DNA of 64,000 bases from Agrobacterium genomosp. 13 str. CFBP 6927 (lineage in GTDB: Bacteria > Pseudomonadota > Alphaproteobacteria > Rhizobiales > Rhizobiaceae): NCBI GenBank assembly GCA_900012615.1, contig LT009757.1, positions 44,703-108,702 on the forward strand, in the 5' to 3' direction. How positions within the stretch are numbered: position 1 is the first letter of the stretch; each line of letters starts with the position of its first letter. A program made the translations under genes and the position numbers. The notes under the pieces were generated by a model. The model saw only the letters and a list, made by a program, of their open reading frames with translations, made no database searches and was not told where the DNA came from. Below, in pieces: positions 54,555 through 63,946 of this stretch.

Positions 54555-54582
54555 AAACCGGCCCTGTCGCCAGAGCCGGTTT
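54555..54582 (-). terminator. Intra-operon stem-loop between gaaP and gaaQ
   Basis: Perfect 8-bp stem AAACCGGC / GCCGGTTT with a 12-base loop, followed on the minus strand by TCTTTTG. Located just after the gaaP stop; likely a partial terminator giving more binding protein than membrane subunits. Confidence 0.7.
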
Positions 54583-54590
54583 CCCCTATG

Positions 54591-55568
54591 TCACTTGACC
54601 GCTTTGACCCGTTCCAGAAGGTCCTTCATCTTCGGATCGGTCACGAACTTGTCGTAGACCGGACCCATCGCTGCCGCGAACTCCTCCTTGTTGACCTTGA
54701 TGACGTTGACGCCACCGGCACGCACCTTTTCTTCCGAGGCCTTTTCGCGGGCGCTCCACAGTTCGCGCATCTTGCCGACGGAATCCTTCGCCGCCTGGCG
54801 CACGAGCTTCTGGTCTTCCGGAGACAGCTTGTCCCAGGAGACCTTGGACATCACGAGGATTTCCGGGTTGAGGGAATGTTCCGTCAGCGAATAGTTTTTC
54901 GCGACCTCGTAGTGGCGAGCGGATTCGTAGGACGGCCAGTTGTTTTCCGCACCGTCGACGACACCGGTTTCAAGCGAGGAATAGACCTCCCCCATCGGCA
55001 TCGGCGTCGGGTTGGCGCCAAACGCCTGCATCATCGAAATCCACAGATCCGATTGCTGCACGCGGATTTTCAGGCCCTTGAGGTCCGCCAGTTTTTCGAT
55101 GGGCTTTTTGGTGGTGTAGAAGGAACGCGCGCCGGAATCATAAAAGGCAAGACCGACAAGGCCGTGCGGTTCGAAGGCCGCGAGAACCTCGTCGCCGATC
55201 GGCCCGTCAACGGTATTGTGCATGTGCTCCGTCGAACGGAACAGGAAAGGCAGGCCGAGAACGGTGGTTTCCTTCACCAGATTGTTGAAGGGCGCGGCAT
55301 TGACGCGGTTCAGGTCGATGACGCCGAAGCGGGTCTGCTCGATGGTGTCTTTCTCACCGCCGAGAACCGAATTGTTCATGACCTGCACCTTGATGCGGCC
55401 CTTGGACCGCTCAGACAGGAGCTCGCCCATATATTTCACTGCTTCGACCGTCGGATAACCGTCGGGATGGATGTCTGCCGAACGCAGGGTGATTTCCTGC
55501 GCCTTGGCGGAAACGCCCGCGAGCGCGATCCCCATCGCGATGCACATCATGCTTGCAATCTTTTTCAT
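54591..55568 (-). CDS. gaaP: TRAP transporter periplasmic binding protein (DctP type)
   Basis: 325 residues with a signal peptide (IASMMCIAMGIALAGVSAKA, cut after AKA). DctP features include RSADIHPDGYPTVEAVKYMG, a ligand-binding arginine in LKGLKIRVQQSD, and PMPMGEVYSSLETGVVDGAE. It captures D-galacturonate, and probably glucuronate, for GaaQM. GAGGAGGAAGAC precedes the start, and a palindrome CCGTTGTAACAACGG stands just upstream. Confidence 0.9.
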   Translation of the reverse strand: MKKIASMMCIAMGIALAGVSAKAQEITLRSADIHPDGYPTVEAVKYMGELLSERSKGRIKVQVMNNSVLGGEKDTIEQTRFGVIDLNRVNAAPFNNLVKETTVLGLPFLFRSTEHMHNTVDGPIGDEVLAAFEPHGLVGLAFYDSGARSFYTTKKPIEKLADLKGLKIRVQQSDLWISMMQAFGANPTPMPMGEVYSSLETGVVDGAENNWPSYESARHYEVAKNYSLTEHSLNPEILVMSKVSWDKLSPEDQKLVRQAAKDSVGKMRELWSAREKASEEKVRAGGVNVIKVNKEEFAAAMGPVYDKFVTDPKMKDLLERVKAVK

Positions 55569-55579
55569 GTCTTCCTCCT

Positions 55580-55594
55580 CCGTTGTAACAACGG
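55580..55594. promoter_or_regulatory. Palindrome before the gaaP ribosome site
   Basis: CCGTTGTAACAACGG: 7-bp arms around one base, touching the GAGGAGG ribosome site of gaaP. It could be an operator or a hairpin that masks the site. Confidence 0.4.
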
Positions 55595-55710
55595 TCCAGC
55601 CCCTCCAGGCTATAGGACCGAATTTTCACGCCCATCCGGGCCGGCATGCAAAGACCTTTCACTTGACAAGGACGATGGGACCTCCCTTTCCCAACCATCC
55701 CGGATTGACA

Positions 55711-56589
55711 CTATGCCGCCACGAATGGCGGCAGCTTGAACAGGACCTCGGGGTTATCCACCAGCGCGCGCTGGCGCGCCGCCTTATCCGGCAGCCAGCC
55801 AAGAACCAGCTCCGCAAGGCGGGCATCGTCCGGATAGGCCGCAGTCTCGCGGATGGAATTATGCGGCCAGTTAGTGCCCCAGATGATGCGCTCCGGCGCA
55901 TGGGCCGCGACTACGCGCGAAAAGGCGGCAACATCCTCATAGGGCCAGCTCTCACGCGAACTTTCATACACCCCGGCGAATTTGAACCAGAGATTGCCGC
56001 GATCGATGAGTTTCAGAAGCGCGGCCATTTCCGGGCCATCGGTTTTAATCCCCCTGAAGAACTTGCCATGGTGGTCGAACACCCAGCGCGAGCGGATTGT
56101 CTCAAGGCGCGGCAGATGATCGAGCAGCGTATTGCCGTCGAACTGCACCGCAACCATCCAGTCAGCCGCATGAGCACGCTCGTCCACCGCTTCCAGTTCG
56201 GAAAGGTTCACGGCACCGCCCGGCAGATCCATGATGCGCGCGCCGACAGCGCCAGCGGCCGCCAGTTGCTCCATGTCCTTTTCGGTCGTGCCGGCATCGA
56301 TGATCACCACCGCACGCGCGGCCTCGCCCATCTCGGCAACACAGGCAAGCGTATTGGCATTGTCGCGCTGGTGGGCATTGCCCTGGGTGATGATGACGCG
56401 GTCTATGCCAAGCCATTGCATCAGCTGTCGGTACTCGGCAGGCCCCGGAAGCGAGCCCGGCGGCAGGCCTGGCCCGCCCGGCAAGGCGGGATATCCCGGC
56501 AGATAGAGATGCATCTGCGTGTCCACGGCACCCTTCGGAAAGGATGGCTTCGGCGGGGTGCCGGTCAGCTGACGTTCAAGGTCGCTCAT
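55711..56589 (-). CDS. gli: D-galactarolactone isomerase (amidohydrolase family)
   Basis: 292 residues of the amidohydrolase-2 family (VDTQMHLYLPGYPALPG, IDRVIITQGNAHQRDN, PERIIWGTNWPHNSIR). The order and neighbours match the A. tumefaciens gene shown to interconvert galactaro-1,4- and -1,5-lactone, feeding Gci. Metal ligands are few compared with classical members, consistent with the lactone isomerases. Overlaps gci by four bases; galactarate cannot build up as dead-end lactone. Confidence 0.88.
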   Translation of the reverse strand: MSDLERQLTGTPPKPSFPKGAVDTQMHLYLPGYPALPGGPGLPPGSLPGPAEYRQLMQWLGIDRVIITQGNAHQRDNANTLACVAEMGEAARAVVIIDAGTTEKDMEQLAAAGAVGARIMDLPGGAVNLSELEAVDERAHAADWMVAVQFDGNTLLDHLPRLETIRSRWVFDHHGKFFRGIKTDGPEMAALLKLIDRGNLWFKFAGVYESSRESWPYEDVAAFSRVVAAHAPERIIWGTNWPHNSIRETAAYPDDARLAELVLGWLPDKAARQRALVDNPEVLFKLPPFVAA

Positions 56590-57722
56590 GCGTCGGGCAT
56601 CCTGAATTCGGTAAGCGCATCGCGATTGATCTCGATGCCGAGACCGGGACCATTGGGAATGGCGACAACGCCGTTCACCGCCTCGATCGGCTGCTTCAGC
56701 ACGGCCTGGCGGAAGGGATTGGGCGTGCGGTCGAATTCCATGATCGGCTCGATGGGGTTGACCCGCACCGGGTCAGGTGTCATCGCCGCCATGAATTGCA
56801 GGGCGGCGGCAATCTGCACACCGGTGCCCCAGACATGCGGTACGATGCGCACGCCGTGCAGCGTGGCGAGCGTGGCGATCTTCTGCGTTTCGGAAAAACC
56901 GCCGCAGCCGCAGAGGTCGGGCTGGAGAATATCTACCGCACCGGCGGAAAGCGCCTGCCACATGCCATAACGCCCATGCCAGGTCTCGCCACCCGCAACC
57001 GGAATAGGCTGTCCTGCCCGCACGCGGGCATAGGCATCGAGCTGTTCGGGAACCACCGGCTCCTCGAACCAGTCGATGCCATAGTCAGCCGCACGGTTGC
57101 CGAGCGTGATGGCTTCCGTGACGGTATAACCATGATTAGCGTCGATCATTAGCCGCATATCCGGCCCGATCGCGTCGCGCACGGCGGCGATGACGCGAAG
57201 ATCCTCCTCAATGCCGAAACCGATCTTGATCTTGCAGGCGTGGAAACCGTCTGCCCGACGTTCCGCCATCTCAGCGGCATTGTCGGAGACGCGGTCGACG
57301 CCGTCGCGCTTGAAGCTGCCGGTGGCATAGGCGCGGACGCTTTCGCGCCAGCGTCCGCCCAGCAACATCGAGACGGAAGCGCCGTAATGCTTGCCCTTGA
57401 TATCCCAGAGCGCGATATCGATGCCGGACAAAGCGGTGAGGCTGAGGCCGCGCTGGCCCTGGTCGCGCAGGGCATTATAAAGCACGGCCCAGATCTTTTC
57501 GGTCTGGCGCGGGTCCTGGCCGATGAGCCAGCCGGAATAGGCCTGAACCACGGCGGCGTTCGGTCGCGCCGGACCGAGGCATTCGCCCCAGCCGACGGTT
57601 CCATCATCGCATTCGATCTCCACCAGAATATGGGCACGCCTATCAAAGCGCATGGAGGCGCTTTCAAACGGCGTATCCAGCCGATGTTCGAGCAGATGCG
57701 TGCGCACCGCCGTTATCTTCAT
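56586..57722 (-). CDS. gci: D-galactarolactone cycloisomerase
   Basis: 378 residues, enolase superfamily of the mandelate racemase type. Metal ligands D194, E220 and E246 fall on schedule; K166 in the KIKIG motif and H296 (IVPHVWGT) are the acid/base residues. These positions match the characterised A. tumefaciens Gci, which opens and dehydrates galactaro-1,4-lactone to 3-deoxy-2-keto-L-threo-hexarate. It lies between kdgD and gli in the oxidative galacturonate route. Confidence 0.93.
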   Translation of the reverse strand: MKITAVRTHLLEHRLDTPFESASMRFDRRAHILVEIECDDGTVGWGECLGPARPNAAVVQAYSGWLIGQDPRQTEKIWAVLYNALRDQGQRGLSLTALSGIDIALWDIKGKHYGASVSMLLGGRWRESVRAYATGSFKRDGVDRVSDNAAEMAERRADGFHACKIKIGFGIEEDLRVIAAVRDAIGPDMRLMIDANHGYTVTEAITLGNRAADYGIDWFEEPVVPEQLDAYARVRAGQPIPVAGGETWHGRYGMWQALSAGAVDILQPDLCGCGGFSETQKIATLATLHGVRIVPHVWGTGVQIAAALQFMAAMTPDPVRVNPIEPIMEFDRTPNPFRQAVLKQPIEAVNGVVAIPNGPGLGIEINRDALTEFRMPDA

Positions 57723-57757
57723 CGCTCCCCTCCCGTTTTACCCGGATCAGACCTTGA

Positions 57758-58690
<933 letters not shown>

Positions 58691-58739
58691 TCACTGACTG
58701 AAAGTCACCTAAACCGCTTGCCGTATATCTGTCAATAAG

Positions 58740-58762
58740 TCATCATACAAGTTATATGATGA
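58740..58762. promoter_or_regulatory. Candidate GntR/FCD operator before kdgD
   Basis: Perfect inverted repeat TCATCATA (58740-58747) / TATGATGA (58755-58762) with a seven-base centre, 71 bases ahead of kdgD, in an AT-rich patch. Related TATGAT words recur at 60415-60420 in front of the udh/kduI pair. Confidence 0.6.
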
Positions 58763-58782
58763 ATTTTCGAAACTGGCGCGGA

Positions 58783-59526
58783 TCAACGCGCCAGCCAGCC
58801 GCCATCCACATTCAAAATGGCGCCATGCACATAATCCGCCGCCGGCGATGCGAGGAAAACCGCCGCCCCGGCAATATCTTCGGAATGTCCCCAGCGGCCA
58901 GCCGGGATACGCTCGAGAATAGCCTTGTTGCGAGCCACATCCGCGCGCAGCGCCTCGGTATTGTTGGTTTCGATGTAACCAGGTGCGATGGCATTCACGT
59001 TGATGCCCTTTGCGGCCCACTCATTTGCCAGAAGCTTGGTGAGACCGGCCACGCCGTGTTTCGCCGCCGTGTAGGAGGGCACGCGGATGCCACCCTGAAA
59101 CGACAGGAGCGAGGCGATATTGACCACCTTGCCGGAGCGGCCTTTCGCCAGCAGCTCTTTCGCGAAAGCCTGCGTGGTGAAAAACAGCGCCTTGAGATTG
59201 ACGTCCATCACCTCGTCCCAGTCGAGTTCGGAAAACTCCACGGAATCGGCACGGCGGATAATGCCGGCATTGTTGACGAGAATATCCAGACCGGCATCGG
59301 CAAAGCTGTCCTTCGCCGCCAAGGGATCGGCAAAGTCGATCGTGAGCGCACTGGCCTTGCCGCCATTCTTCGCAATCAGTTCCAGCGTTTCGTCGGGCGC
59401 ACGACGGGCGGCGCAGACCACTTCCGCACCGGCCGCGGCAAGGCCGATGGCGATTGCCTGGCCGAGCCCCGTATTGGCGCCCGTCACCAATGCCTTACGC
59501 CCTTGAAGCGAAAAGGGATTTTTCAT
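58783..59526 (-). CDS. kduD: 2-dehydro-3-deoxy-D-gluconate 5-dehydrogenase
   Basis: 247-residue short-chain dehydrogenase. Cofactor motif TGANTGLGQAIAIGL (about 15-30), NNAG in ILVNNAGIIRR, and catalytic YxxxK in SYTAAKHGV. Close to E. coli KduD throughout, as in SFQGGIRVPSYTAAKHGV and APGYIETNNTEALRAD. It reduces 5-keto-4-deoxyuronate-derived diketone to 2-keto-3-deoxygluconate in pectin breakdown. Overlaps kduI by four bases. Confidence 0.92.
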   Translation of the reverse strand: MKNPFSLQGRKALVTGANTGLGQAIAIGLAAAGAEVVCAARRAPDETLELIAKNGGKASALTIDFADPLAAKDSFADAGLDILVNNAGIIRRADSVEFSELDWDEVMDVNLKALFFTTQAFAKELLAKGRSGKVVNIASLLSFQGGIRVPSYTAAKHGVAGLTKLLANEWAAKGINVNAIAPGYIETNNTEALRADVARNKAILERIPAGRWGHSEDIAGAAVFLASPAADYVHGAILNVDGGWLAR

Positions 59527-60347
59527 TTCAGATCCCCCGGCTGGATGAAGTCCATGTCGGTATAGTCGACATTGTCTCCCGCCATCGCCCAGATGAAGGT
59601 GTAGGAGCCGATGCCGGCGCCGGAGTGGATCGACCAGGGCGGCGAAACCGCACCCTCTTCATTCGAGATGAACAGATGCCGGGTTTCCTGCGGCTCACCC
59701 ATCAGGTGCAGAACACGGGATTTCTCATCCATGCCGAAATAGAGATAGGCCTCCATGCGGCGATCATGAATGTGGGAAGGAATGGTGTTCCAGACGGAGC
59801 CGTCCTCCAGCGTCGTATAACCCAGCACCAGCTGGCAGCTTTCCATGACAAGCGGATGGATGAACTGGTTGATGGTGCGCTTGTTGGAAGTCTCTGTCGC
59901 GCCGAGCTTGACCTCCTTGCTATCGGCAAGGCTGACGAGCTTTGCCGGCAGGCTGCGATGGGCCGGGCACGACGTGATGTAGAATCGCCCTGCCCCGTCG
60001 AAAGTAACGGCACCGCTGCCCGCACCGAGATAAAGCACATCGCCACGATTGAGCGTGTAGCTCTGCCCGCCGGCGCTGACGGTGCCGGTCTCGCCGATAT
60101 TGACGATGCCCATTTCGCGCCGATCAAGGAAAGACGGCGTCTTCGTTTCTTCTACCTTGTCCAGCGTCAGCGGTGCGCCATCAGGCACCGCGCCACCCAT
60201 GACGAAACGGTCGTAATGGGTGTAGATCAGTCTGATTTCACCGGAACGGAACATGTCGCTGGCGAGGAAATGCTTGCGAAGCCCTTCGGTATCGAGCGTT
60301 TTAGCAAATTCCGGGTTGACGGCCTGCCTTGTTTCGACGGTCAGCAT
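59523..60347 (-). CDS. kduI: 5-keto-4-deoxyuronate isomerase
   Basis: 274 residues, cupin-type KduI. Zinc region IPSHIHDRRMEAYLYFGMDE and the stretches SNKRTINQFIHPLVMESCQL and GEPQETRHLF match the family from E. coli. The start at 60347 is preferred to 60356 because GAAGGATGAG is properly spaced only for the inner ATG. It converts 4-deoxy-L-threo-5-hexosulose uronate, made by KdgF, to the diketone used by KduD. First gene of a leftward unit, divergent from udh. Confidence 0.92.
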   Translation of the reverse strand: MLTVETRQAVNPEFAKTLDTEGLRKHFLASDMFRSGEIRLIYTHYDRFVMGGAVPDGAPLTLDKVEETKTPSFLDRREMGIVNIGETGTVSAGGQSYTLNRGDVLYLGAGSGAVTFDGAGRFYITSCPAHRSLPAKLVSLADSKEVKLGATETSNKRTINQFIHPLVMESCQLVLGYTTLEDGSVWNTIPSHIHDRRMEAYLYFGMDEKSRVLHLMGEPQETRHLFISNEEGAVSPPWSIHSGAGIGSYTFIWAMAGDNVDYTDMDFIQPGDLK

Positions 60348-60381
60348 CAAACTCATCCTTCATGATTGTTGCGCATAGGAC

Positions 60382-60422
60382 ATAATATATGTTATCCGCT
60401 TTTTGTACGATCTGTATGATAA
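60382..60422. promoter_or_regulatory. Operator-like region between kduI and udh
   Basis: An ATAATATATGTTAT near-palindrome (60382-60395; one mismatch) and a TTGTACGATCTGTATGAT segment (60403-60420) sit in the 175-base divergent promoter. Both are AT-rich dyads of the type bound by GntR/FCD repressors, and a GntR gene lies just beyond udh. Confidence 0.45.
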
Positions 60423-60522
60423 GGTCAAGAGGTGCTGAGATATCTCGACCACGCCGGAGAGGCTGGATGCGGGTTTTCCGCAGCTTCGTTGATCCGCAGC
60501 CCATTCGTTTAGGAGAATTGCA

Positions 60523-61320
60523 ATGAAACGGCTTCTTGTTACCGGTGCGGCAGGCCAGCTCGGCCGCGTCATGCGCAAGCGCCTCGCACCGATGGCCGAG
60601 ATATTGCGCCTTGCCGATCTTGCGCCGCTCGATCCGGCCGGGCCGAACGAAGAATGCGTGCAATGCGATCTGGCCGACGCCGGAGCCGTCGATGCGATGG
60701 TGGCCGATTGTGACGGCATCGTCCATCTTGGCGGCATTTCGGTGGAGCGGCCTTTCGAGCAGATCCTTCAGGGCAATATCATCGGGCTTTATAATCTCTA
60801 CGAAGCCGCCCGCGCCCACGGCCAGCCGCGCATCGTCTTCGCCAGTTCCAACCACACGATCGGTTATTATTCCCAGACCGAGCGGCTCGGACCGGACGTC
60901 CCCTTCCGGCCGGATGGTCTTTACGGCGTTTCCAAATGTTTCGGCGAAAGCCTCGCCCGCATGTATTTCGAAAAATTCGGTCAGGAGACGGCGCTGGTCC
61001 GTATCGGCTCCTGCACGGCGGAACCGCAAAACCACCGCATGTTGTCGACATGGTTTTCGCAGGATGATTTCACATCGCTGATCGAGGCGGTTTTCCGCGC
61101 GCCGGTGCTTGGCTGCCCGGTCGTCTGGGGCGCGTCTGCAAATGATGCGGGCTGGTGGGACAATTCGCATCTCGGCTGGCTTGGCTGGAAACCGAAGGAC
61201 AATGCCGAGGCCTTCCGGCAGCACATTGCCGAGACAATGCCGCAACCGGACCCGAACGATGCGGTGGCACGGTTTCAGGGCGGCGTTTTCATCGACAACC
61301 CGATCTTCAAGGCGAACTGA
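60523..61320 (+). CDS. udh: Uronate dehydrogenase
   Basis: 265 residues, extended-type SDR. TGAAGQLGRVM binds NAD; the catalytic triad includes S109 region (FASSNHTIGYY) and Y134/K138 in LYGVSKCF. Nearly the same as the A. tumefaciens C58 enzyme I remember, with scattered differences, so this is a related strain. It oxidises D-galacturonate or D-glucuronate to the aldaro-lactone used by Gli/Gci. AGGAGAATTGCA precedes the ATG. Confidence 0.95.
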   Translation: MKRLLVTGAAGQLGRVMRKRLAPMAEILRLADLAPLDPAGPNEECVQCDLADAGAVDAMVADCDGIVHLGGISVERPFEQILQGNIIGLYNLYEAARAHGQPRIVFASSNHTIGYYSQTERLGPDVPFRPDGLYGVSKCFGESLARMYFEKFGQETALVRIGSCTAEPQNHRMLSTWFSQDDFTSLIEAVFRAPVLGCPVVWGASANDAGWWDNSHLGWLGWKPKDNAEAFRQHIAETMPQPDPNDAVARFQGGVFIDNPIFKAN

Positions 61321-61448
61321 AATGCCATGCGAGGCCAACAGGCGCGACAACCGGCCTTTCCTGCGCGTTCAGCGGGATTGCAAGCCGGGCCGCGAATAAC
61401 GTATCGAGGAATACCGGGCGCAAACCTGCACCCTTTTTTAGAACGGCG

Positions 61449-62192
61449 ATGAAAATGATAAAAGCAACGACCTCCGAACCGGCAGCTCCGCAAGCAAGGA
61501 CGCTTGTGGTCAAGGTTTCGGAGGAACTGCGCGGCCAGATCGCCAAGGGCCGTTACAAGACGGGCGAGCGCCTGCCTTCCGAAGCGCAGCTGACCCAGGA
61601 ATTCGGCGTCAGCCGCACCGTGGTGCGCGAGGCGATCGCCTCGCTGCGCTCCGACGGTCTGGTCGAGCCGCGCCAGGGTGCCGGTGTCTTCGTGCTGGAG
61701 CCCGCACCTGTCGAGCGGCGGCCCTTCCACAATGTCGATCTTGCCCGGGTCTCGTCACTGATCGAAATGCTGGAATTGCGCACCGCCGTCGAGGGGGATG
61801 CCGCCGGTCTTGCAGCTGTTCGCCGCTCCCCGGCACAGGAGGAAAAGATCATCGAAGCTTTCGATGCTTTCCGCGCCAGTGCCGCCAGGGGTGTGCCAAC
61901 GGCGGAGGCAGATTTCGCCTTCCACCTCGCTGTGGCCGAGGCGACCAACAATCCGCGCTTCAGCGAGTTTCTGCAGGTGCTTGGCCCCACCCTCATTCCG
62001 CGCCGCGCCGTTGCTGAGAACGGCACGGAAACCGTGCTTTCGCCCGCCGATCTCAATCGGCTTGTCGGCGAGCATGAAGCAATCCTGATTGCGATACAGG
62101 ACGGTGACGAAGAGGCGGCCAGAAACGCCATGCGCCATCACCTGAAAAGCAGCCAGACGCGGTATCGCGCCATGCTGCGCGCACCACGCTGA
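61449..62192 (+). CDS. GntR/FadR (FCD)-family regulator
   Basis: 247 residues: winged helix at about 20-83 (GERLPSEAQLTQEFGVSRTV, then LRSDGLVEPRQGAGVFV) and an FCD sensor (ADFAFHLAVAEATNNPRF, the usual Asp/His metal ligands). The frame is open far upstream, but the start at 61449 fits the family N-terminus. Sitting between udh and kdgF, it is the probable repressor of the galacturonate genes, responding to a uronate or keto-deoxy acid. In C58 a LysR protein GguR also controls this locus, as I recall; that gene is not here. Confidence 0.88.
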   Translation: MKMIKATTSEPAAPQARTLVVKVSEELRGQIAKGRYKTGERLPSEAQLTQEFGVSRTVVREAIASLRSDGLVEPRQGAGVFVLEPAPVERRPFHNVDLARVSSLIEMLELRTAVEGDAAGLAAVRRSPAQEEKIIEAFDAFRASAARGVPTAEADFAFHLAVAEATNNPRFSEFLQVLGPTLIPRRAVAENGTETVLSPADLNRLVGEHEAILIAIQDGDEEAARNAMRHHLKSSQTRYRAMLRAPR

Positions 62193-62232
62193 AACTTCCC
62201 GCATATCCATATTGCAGACCGAGGAGAACAAC

Positions 62233-62550
62233 ATGCAGCAGCTTCCGACATTCCCGACCGTTTCACCCGACGATGGCGTTGAACGCACCGTGCTGTCCGA
62301 AGCGCCTGAACTGATGGTTGTTTCGTTCCGCTTCAAGACCGGTGCGGAAGGCAAGCTGCACAGCCACCCGCATGTGCAATCCACCTATGTCGCCAGCGGC
62401 AGCTTCCGCTTTTACCGCGACGGCGAGGCTTACGACCTGCAGAAAGGCGACAGTCTTGTCGTTCCCGGCCATATCGAGCACGGCTGCCTGTGTCTGGAAG
62501 AGGGCGAGCTGATCGACTGCTTCACCCCGCGCCGCGACGATTTCCTCTGA
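62233..62550 (+). CDS. kdgF: KdgF-type cupin
   Basis: 105 residues, a single cupin barrel. Metal ligands by position are H43, H45, Q49 (in KLHSHPHVQSTYVASG) and H83 (VPGHIEHGC). KdgF catalyses ring opening of 4,5-unsaturated galacturonate to the linear 5-keto form, the entry step before KduI. GAGGAGAACAAC precedes the ATG. It directly follows the regulator gene by 40 bases and probably shares its transcript. Confidence 0.85.
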   Translation: MQQLPTFPTVSPDDGVERTVLSEAPELMVVSFRFKTGAEGKLHSHPHVQSTYVASGSFRFYRDGEAYDLQKGDSLVVPGHIEHGCLCLEEGELIDCFTPRRDDFL

Positions 62551-62560
62551 GGGACGGCAA

Positions 62561-63793
62561 TCAGTCTAGAGACAAATCCCGCAGGGTGCGTGGCAAGCTG
62601 TTCATGCACTCTGTCCCTGCCGAGGTGACGAGGAACTGGTCCTCGATCATCAGCGCCCCCAGCCCTTCGCCATAAAACGGCGCTTCAAGCGCCACGACCA
62701 TGCCGGGAAGAATGATTTCCGGATTGTCATGGGAAAAGAACGGCCATTCCTCGATACCCACGCCACCGCCGACGGAATGGCCGAAATGGCCGCGATAATA
62801 TTCGCTGAAACCTTGCCTGCGCATCGAGGCCAGCATGGCGGCGTGCACCGAGCCGAATGTATTGCCCGGACGAATCGCTTCGAGCCCGCTGGCAAAGGCT
62901 GCCTCCAGCGCCTTGAAAATATCGGCAGCGAGCGGAGAGACCGGCCCCCACGAGAAACTCCGCGCGCCATCCGATGAATAACCGTCGACCAGCGTGCCGA
63001 CATCGGCCTTGATGAGCGCACCCGGCGTCACAACCGCCGCCATATCCGATAAAGCGGGTCCGACGGATATGTAGTCCCAATGGCCGCTCAGCGAAAACCC
63101 GGATTTCATGGCATGGGCCTGCGCGCCGGCCTTCCAGGCAGTGGAAAGCCCGCCGAGCGGCGCGCCAGGCCTGACGGCAGCGGCCATCGCGACCAGCCCG
63201 GCCTCCGCCGCTGTCGCCGCGCGCCTCAGAAGCTCGATCTCGCGCTCGGATTTCACGGCGCGCAGACGGCGCAGCACGGCCGATCCGTCAACCCAGTCGA
63301 CATCGGGCAGCGCCTGACGCAGCGCCAGAAAATCGGCGGCTGGCATGAATTCGAGGTCTGCGCCAATACGCGCCGCCGACAGCCCACGCTCCCGCAGCAG
63401 GTCAGCCAGCAGGCCGAAACAGGTGGCGCGGTCGAATGTCTCCGGCCTCGGGCCACCGGAATTGTTGCGGCGATAGGCATCGTCCACCTGCGTGATGGTT
63501 TCGGCGCCCGAAAGATCGACCATATCGATCCAGATGCGATGGCAGCGCAGATCGATATCCGGCGCGGCCCTCCTGACAAGCGGGGCGGCATGATCGCTGA
63601 CGACAGCGGCAAGCCGCGCCCCGGCATCGGCCGGCACAAGCGCAATTGCCGAACCGGCCCTGCCCCACATGGTCGCGACACCGGCATGGGCGCCGACGGC
63701 ATAACGGAAGGCTTCGGGCTGGAAAAGCACCAGCGCGTCGATGCCCGCTTCCCGCATCAGCTGCTGGGCACGGCTTCGGTCGATATCGCTCAT
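62561..63793 (-). CDS. M24-family metallopeptidase (Xaa-Pro dipeptidase-like)
   Basis: 410 residues with an N-terminal creatinase-like domain (QLMREAGIDALVLFQPEAFR) and a C-terminal pita-bread domain: metal ligands are in KADVGTLVDGYSSDGARSF (two Asp), FGHSVGGGVGIEEWPF (His) and the Glu of MVVALEAPFY. Aminopeptidase P, prolidase and creatinase belong here. It converges with kdgF and is outside the galacturonate pathway by function. No neighbouring transporter indicates the substrate. Confidence 0.83.
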   Translation of the reverse strand: MSDIDRSRAQQLMREAGIDALVLFQPEAFRYAVGAHAGVATMWGRAGSAIALVPADAGARLAAVVSDHAAPLVRRAAPDIDLRCHRIWIDMVDLSGAETITQVDDAYRRNNSGGPRPETFDRATCFGLLADLLRERGLSAARIGADLEFMPAADFLALRQALPDVDWVDGSAVLRRLRAVKSEREIELLRRAATAAEAGLVAMAAAVRPGAPLGGLSTAWKAGAQAHAMKSGFSLSGHWDYISVGPALSDMAAVVTPGALIKADVGTLVDGYSSDGARSFSWGPVSPLAADIFKALEAAFASGLEAIRPGNTFGSVHAAMLASMRRQGFSEYYRGHFGHSVGGGVGIEEWPFFSHDNPEIILPGMVVALEAPFYGEGLGALMIEDQFLVTSAGTECMNSLPRTLRDLSLD

Positions 63794-63927
63794 GGGAACC
63801 CCGGTGATTGTTTGGCTGCAGGTTTATAAACCTACGCTTTAGCAGTCACCGGGAGAGGAAAGAAGGTGGAAGATGATGTCTCCATCCTGAGATTCGTCAG
63901 TTGGAGCGAGCGGATGCCCCTTGTTTC

Positions 63928-63946
63928 TTCTCCCCGCCGGGGAGAA
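63928..63946. repeat. Short rhizobial palindromic element
   Basis: TTCTCCCC / GGGGAGAA around GCC, followed by GTCCGCGGCAGCGGGATGAG, a word common between genes in Agrobacterium and relatives. It lies in the promoter-side gap before the M24 peptidase, at the window edge. Confidence 0.5.

Noticed and set aside
63080..63829. 249-codon plus-strand frame over the M24 peptidase
   Set aside because: Antisense shadow; the minus-strand protein has all M24 metal ligands.
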